The position numbers were made by a program, and so were the translations under genes. A stretch of 64,000 nucleotides of DNA from Cordilura impudica (taxonomy: Eukaryota; Arthropoda; Insecta; Diptera; Scathophagidae): the NCBI GenBank assembly GCA_963682025.1, contig OY821521.1, positions 198,287,526-198,351,525 on the forward strand, given 5' to 3'. Below are positions 21,779 to 64,000 of this stretch, one piece after another. Each line of letters begins with the position of its first letter. Position 1 is the stretch's first letter. Under the pieces are notes generated by a model that was given only the letters and a program-made list of their open reading frames with translations, did not search any database and was not told the DNA's origin.

Positions 21779-24533
21779 CATCAATGTGTTGCCAATATAC
21801 ACTAAATGTACAAGCCCAGGCACAAATGCTCAATTTTAGGGATGTGTGATAAAAAAAACATATTTTTTTACAAATTTCTGATATATAGAAATTTTAGCCA
21901 GAGATAAGCTAACATTTATATTTATATAATTCACCATGCCTTTTCTCGAAAACTTAGCTTCTGGATTATCGAGGTTCTTCCCCTTACTTTTTGTATGCTA
22001 TGTATTTGTTAAAAAAATAATAATTCATTACAAAATAAAGACACATTTTTTTTATCTGAAATATTGCAAGTACCAGTCACACCTCCATTAATTTCTTCAA
22101 CACTTTTAACTTAATCTAAAATGTAATTTTATGTTTTCGCTTTACTGAAGGTATGTACATATATTGCAACAAGCTATGTGTTCAATTCGGATTATTGAGT
22201 TGCAATCAATCCGAATTATAACATACGCTATGAGTAGCATATCTGGATAACCGAGTAATTCGTATTTGAGGGGTCCAGATTATCGAGTTTGTGCTATATT
22301 ATTTTAGTATGTTTATTTTTGTGTGTGAAAAGGGCTTAAATTTGACATCACCTGCGTTTTCAACCAAAATCAAAAAAAGGTATATGAATGCATTTTTCTC
22401 GAAAACTAAACTAGATAGAGCAAAATGGCTTTAATGGGATCACCTATATTTATATGAGAAACGTAGAGCAAAAACGAATCACATATATAAAAACAGAAAA
22501 TTCTTTTCATGTGTATATAATTTAGGGACCGTTATTCAATTTTTTAACCTTTTTTCAAATTTTTGAAAGTTATACGCATTAATTTTAAATTACTTACCCT
22601 TTACCGTTACCCACTAACAGGATTTGAAAAAATAAAAGACCTCTCCAAAATTATGGATTACAATTACGTATCTATACTGTTTATTAATAAGAGAAATGAA
22701 TATAAATGTATTAAATATTCATGTAAGTTTATGATAGATAAATTGATGTGTCCCTTTTTGGTGTATGTAAGAAAATAATTATTTTAAAATGTGGTTAACT
22801 ATTGTTATAGCATATATGAAAGAGTGTATTGATTTGAATTTATCGAGCATCTTTATTCAATATTGGCCACCTATATTATAATGGTGTTTTATAGATAAAC
22901 ACTATTGAAGAAAACTTACGATATGTGATCTACTTTTTTCAACGTTTTTTACAATTATGTTTAACATACTTTTAAATAAGACCTTTAATGAAGAGAAAGG
23001 AATTCATGTCTAGCTGGAAAAAAGTAAAAAAGTTCTATGAAATGCGTTTTGATAAGTAAGATATTTTTTAATAGAACCTAGTTCTATATAAAAACTTGTT
23101 ATATATTTTTGTAGTGTTCTAAAAAGAAAACGTTTTGACACAGTTTGGTCAGTTCAAATTACTATGTTTTTGCTTTGTTTAAAGTTAATCTCGTGCAAAA
23201 ACTATTTCTTATTTAATTGGAAAAATAGAAAATATAATAAATAAAAATAAAAAAATACCTAGTTTGAATTAAAAAAGCTAACCAGTCAAATAAATTAACT
23301 GTTTGATTTAACGGTTAAGTGTGGTTTGTCCCAATTTACACGTTGGTTTTTTAGCCTGCGTTTTTTAGACTTTTCTTTTGTTCATTCGCTACATTTAACA
23401 TATAAAATTTCTTCATTTGCAACAATCTCAAACACAATTTTTTAAAAGAATGTTTTTTGAAAATTTTTAATAAAAATAAGTTATTAAAGTTTCTTCATTT
23501 CCAACAATTTCAAAAACAATTTTTTAAATGAATTAAAAATTTTTTTTTTTAATTTTGAATAAAAAATTAAGTTATTAAATGTGGCCAAAAAACATTTTAT
23601 GTGTATAACACCACCTGACAAGAATCTGAAAGAGTAAAATAATTAAGAAATAAAATTCGCAATTTCGAAAACGATACTGCTGAATTACTCTATCTGTTCC
23701 CCTACAAATATAAAACGCATGGCATTTCTAGCAGGGTGAAAAATCGTTGTGTTAATTGGGACTATGTCTGCGTATAGTTCTATTCGAGCGAGAATTTAAA
23801 TTTTGAGATATTATCAATTTGACTTCATTATTTTTAAGTTTTCATTAAGTCTTTTTGACAGTCTTAATATTCGATTCCAAATAAATTGAATATGAGTAGT
23901 TGAAAAATGAATTCAGACATACAGTAAAATGTGTGGTATATTTTAAGTGATATATGTATATTTTATAAGTTATTTTTTGTTTTTTGTTCATTTAACATGT
24001 CATAGCAAATAATTATTATATAATCAGTATTATGTATTTGTATGTAATATAAACATATGTATATACATATTCATATTTTATAAATACATACATATGTATA
24101 TAGTACATGTGTGCTTAAATGGATTTCGTGTTTTATACTTCATCATATCATTAAAAATAATTATATGATTTCCATTTTTTTTATTTGTGCTTGCAACTTA
24201 TGATTTCTTAAAAATAAAATGTAATTATAAATATTTTGTTCCACACACATACATACATATTAATATGTACACAAATATATTTAGAATTCAACAAACTTAT
24301 TTGTTCATTATCGTCATCATCATCATCATCGTCATCATCATCATAATAATCTCTACATTATATGTATGTAAACCTGCAAATTGTTCATGCACTACTAGAG
24401 AAATATACCGGAAGTAGAATATATGTGTAAAGTGTGATCTTATTGTAGGAAAAAGGGTAATTGGTGGTTGTAGGGGACCTTTTCAAAAAGTAGATTCGTT
24501 ACTTCTGCTTAGATACCCTTTCTCCTGACAAAA
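21779..24533. other. Gene-free DNA between the hAT element and the par-1 stop
   Basis: AT-rich; expected to include the par-1 3' UTR at its upper end. It contains a degenerate tandem of about 80 bp around 23400-23560 (TTTCTTCATTTGCAACAAT then TTTCTTCATTTCCAACAAT), a TACATA-rich stretch near 24030-24110 and the ATC microsatellite near 24310-24350. No coding exon recognised. Confidence 0.6.
24309..24350. repeat. (ATC)n microsatellite, interrupted
   Basis: About a dozen CAT/CGT triplets, in the likely par-1 3' UTR. Confidence 0.85.
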
Positions 24534-61517
<36,984 letters not shown>

Positions 61518-62103
61518 ATTTTTAAATCATTCGTCGTAATTGCACACAAATTGGTGATGTCAAAGGTTTATTTTTGTTTTGTTAATGACTCAATAACAAA
61601 AATAATATGTATATGAGAGAGATGGGATGTTGACACTGATCTGCAGCTTGTTTAACCTTTGTGTTTTGGAGTCTTCATAAACGACGAAAGAAACCTTTAC
61701 TATCAAAATGTTCACAGGCTAATATCCTTTGTTGCAATCATTCCTGATTTTTCTTCTTTTTCTTTTCCAACTTTAAGTGGAAATGCAATGTTTTTAGTGT
61801 GTGTTTGTGTGTATGAGTATGTGTGTGTGTGTATGTGTGTGTATCTCTAAGCCTACTAATAAGTACTTTAACGTTAATGTTTCTTTAGTTTAATTTACTT
61901 TAAATTCATATTAACACAACTCGGTTAAATACGGTAATGCCAATGCAATATGGTGTAAGAACTCTCAAAAAAATATACCAAATCAAAAAACTTGAAGATG
62001 TCTGAAATGTGAAAAGAAAAGAAAGTAATGTAAAAAACTGTTTGTTTAAAGAAAAAAACAGATTTAATGAGGATCTTAACTAAGTTAAAGACATTTCTGC
62101 TGA
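61518..62103 (-). other. Interval between mei-W68 stop and par-1 long-form ATG
   Basis: 586 bp: mei-W68 3' end (ATTAAA on the gene strand at 62063-62068 is a possible poly(A) signal), a TG microsatellite at about 61797-61845, and par-1 leader or intron sequence. Confidence 0.5.
61797..61845. repeat. (TG)n microsatellite, interrupted
   Basis: Alternating TG with TA interruptions upstream of the par-1 long-form start. Confidence 0.85.
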
Positions 62104-62744
62104 TTATATTATAATTTGTCTTTTAATTTTATTTGCAATGTAATCGGTTATAAATAATGAGAATGTATACACTGACATATTGTCAATCTTAACTTTATGC
62201 CGGTGCTGTCTAAGAACCAACAATTCATCACGAACTTCTTCTTCAACATACGGCCGTGCTAGAAGTGATTCTATTTTTCGATAATCGTTATGGCCCATTG
62301 GTTCTCTTGGTACAATCAAGTGTTTGAAGTCCGATGGATGTAAGCCCAACCATTTCAATTGGGGACAAATTAACTGCTCTGAATTGTTACTTTGTGCCAG
62401 AGATCCATGGCGGTATATAAGCATGATTTCAATACCAAATGGATCGCCATCGACCAATACATAAACGGATAGGTGGTTTTCTTTCCAAAGTTTGTGTAAA
62501 ATCCATCGGGTAGAGATGTCGGGATAACCTCTGGCCGTTAGCAATATGATATTGCCGTCTAGATGAGAAAATATATCGTTGGCGATGAGTTTTTGAAAGA
62601 CTGTATTCTTTTCAACTACAACAATCAACTGGGCTGATGTTTCGAATCTGTCTATATATGTGAAATTTGGAGGCACCAAGGTTGGCCCTTTAAATGAATT
62701 GCAATCTATGACATCGCCATTGCTCATATAAATATGTAAAGGGC
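62104..62744 (-). CDS. mei-W68: Spo11 / Mei-W68 C-terminal exon (TOPRIM domain)
   Basis: Acceptor TTTCCAG, two bases completing a split codon, then 212 codons and TAA. It opens PLHIYMSNGDVIDC, the strand-turn segment before TOPRIM in Spo11. The TOPRIM metal residues are in place: Glu in IVVVEKNTVF and DGD in VLVDGDPFGIEIM. WLGLHPSDFKHLIVPREP follows, as in SPO11 and archaeal Topo VI A. In meiosis this enzyme makes programmed double-strand breaks through a tyrosyl ester. The catalytic Tyr and the winged-helix (5Y-CAP) domain lie in earlier exons that I could not find in 62745-64000. An internal ATG (62727) is just downstream of the acceptor and is not the true start. Confidence 0.92.
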
Positions 62745-63142
62745 CTGGAAATGCACAACAAATTTGGATTATATATTGAAAAACAAAAAAAAAAAACTAC
62801 ATACATTTTAATGAAAAATTAAGGTATAGTGTTTCAAAAATACTTAAGTTCCAAAAAAGTTCACTGCAATTATAAGTAATAGTTATATAATAATGACATT
62901 TTTATTGGCTTGTACAACAATATGTCGTTTAGGGCCATATTACCCAATCTTTAGTTAGCAAATAACGGGGATCTTTATCAGGTCATAAGAAAAATTTAAT
63001 TTGAAACAAACTTATGGAATCTGTTCTTAATGGGTTCGTTTTTAGGTCGTATCACAACAAAGCAATACTTTATAAATACAATACTTTATAAAGGATAAAC
63101 CTTAGGCCAGGATTTCACTATGTAATTTTAAATGTCAACTCT

Positions 63143-63350
63143 GCAAAAATTTTCGGTCTGTTACACTGTGTAATTAATCTTTAAATTGTAATACCATTTA
63201 AATTTAAGTTAATTGTTTTTCTATTTTGATAAATATTTCTTATAATTTCTTATTTATTGTGTTTTTTATTAAAACAATGATGTTTTCTTTATAGAAAGAA
63301 TTAATTTCTATCTGAAAAATGCATTACACTGTGCAACAATTATTGTCAGT
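63143..63350. mobile_element. MITE-like element, family 2 copy 2
   Basis: TTACACTGTGTAATTAATCT at the left and ATGCATTACACTGTGCAACA at the right are inverted ends; the interior matches 39504-39690 closely. Confidence 0.8.
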
Positions 63351-63369
63351 TGTATGAAAACATAGCAAC

Positions 63370-63535
63370 ATTTATCATCTAACATGAAATTACTAACATG
63401 TTGGCAATTTGTTTTCGTCAACGGCCGAATTTTTTTTACCGTTTATAAAAAGTAATGAAAACATAATTGTTTTAAAATGACAAGATGTCAGTTGAAACAT
63501 TAATACTTTGTCTGTGAATATGACAGCGAAAACCT
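63370..63535. repeat. Dispersed repeat, inverted relative to 49745-49900
   Basis: AACATGTTGGCAATTTGTTT and GACAAGATGTCAGTTG, then CCTGGCATTAG are reverse complements of blocks in the par-1 intron copy. Confidence 0.65.
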
Positions 63536-64000
63536 GGCATTAGTTATTATAATTATTTTACCACAGAACGTTTTAAAGATATTTGTTTGAATTATTTATA
63601 AATATAGATAATAACTAGTAACCGTAACTTAAGCATAGTTTCTCACCGTCTTATTATTTACTTTCTATTCATTACGCTAAATGTTTGCAGTACGTGCACT
63701 CTTTGTTCTTTTGCAAGGTAATATATTTTATTTTAAATGTAAAAAAAAGAAATATCGAATATTTTTAATCCACGCAAACGCGGCCACTGTACTGTCATTT
63801 CAATAAGTGAACATAAATAGAGCGTAGGTTCCTCCAATGAAGTAAAGAAAAAAATTGTAACACAATGTTTGGGTAGTAGGTTTCACTAGGTATATAACGA
63901 GCGTTTTTTTTTTTTAAGTAACAGAACTTTAAATTAAAATAAAGGAAAGAAAAATATTTTTAATATCATTGAAATTGGGGATAATTTTATGCCATTAATG

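Larger units (their letters stand above)
62745..64000. other. Intron or upstream flank of mei-W68
   Basis: I searched the minus strand for a Spo11 exon ending in phase 1 with a GT donor and found none that reads as Spo11. It contains the family-2 MITE at 63143-63350 and a dispersed repeat at 63370-63535. Confidence 0.5.

Overview
This window looks like genomic DNA of a higher fly (Diptera, Brachycera), most likely a calyptrate such as a blowfly, flesh fly or house-fly relative. The evidence is four recognisable fly-type genes with small GT-AG introns, very AT-rich intergenic DNA, and introns swollen by decayed Tc1/mariner, hAT, Helitron, non-LTR and foldback elements. Species placement is inference; no species-diagnostic sequence was used.

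Layout. (i) 1-509, plus strand: the last three coding exons of a gene I do not recognise. (ii) 510-5157: gene-free, with an AAT-type microsatellite, a diverged tandem duplication of a 1.2-kb repeat and a broken Tc1 element. (iii) 5158-17610, minus strand: a complete five-exon bgcn (Bgcn/YTHDC2-type DExH protein, 1215 residues as spliced here). Its first intron is 8.6 kb and is packed with transposon remains, including a large foldback repeat, a Helitron-type element and a Tc1 element whose pre-insertion site survives in a paralogous copy nearby. (iv) 18242-20503, minus: complete three-exon sotv (EXT2 heparan sulfate co-polymerase, 710 residues). (v) 20504-24533: intergenic, with a hAT remnant that has an 8-bp target duplication. 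(vi) 24534-61517, minus: par-1 (MARK/Par-1 polarity kinase), 15 coding exons in the long form (969 residues) plus an alternative first coding exon at 51787-52674 that starts with an N-myristoylation-type sequence (1005 residues). (vii) 62104-62744, minus: the last exon of mei-W68 (Spo11). The exons carrying the catalytic tyrosine were not found before the window ends.

All four recognised genes lie on the minus strand in the order mei-W68, par-1, sotv, bgcn (transcription direction). They are not one pathway. Bgcn drives germline differentiation, Spo11 makes meiotic breaks, Par-1 controls cell and oocyte polarity and microtubules, and EXT2 makes heparan sulfate. All exon junctions given were checked by reading frame: summed coding lengths are multiples of three and each donor and acceptor is GT/AG.

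Nothing in the window convincingly encodes a new biological system. The most unusual material is structural: the foldback repeat in the bgcn intron, a 2.5-kb inverted repeat in a par-1 intron, the Helitron-type family with three copies, the empty-site evidence for Tc1 insertion, and the possible myristoylated Par-1 isoform.
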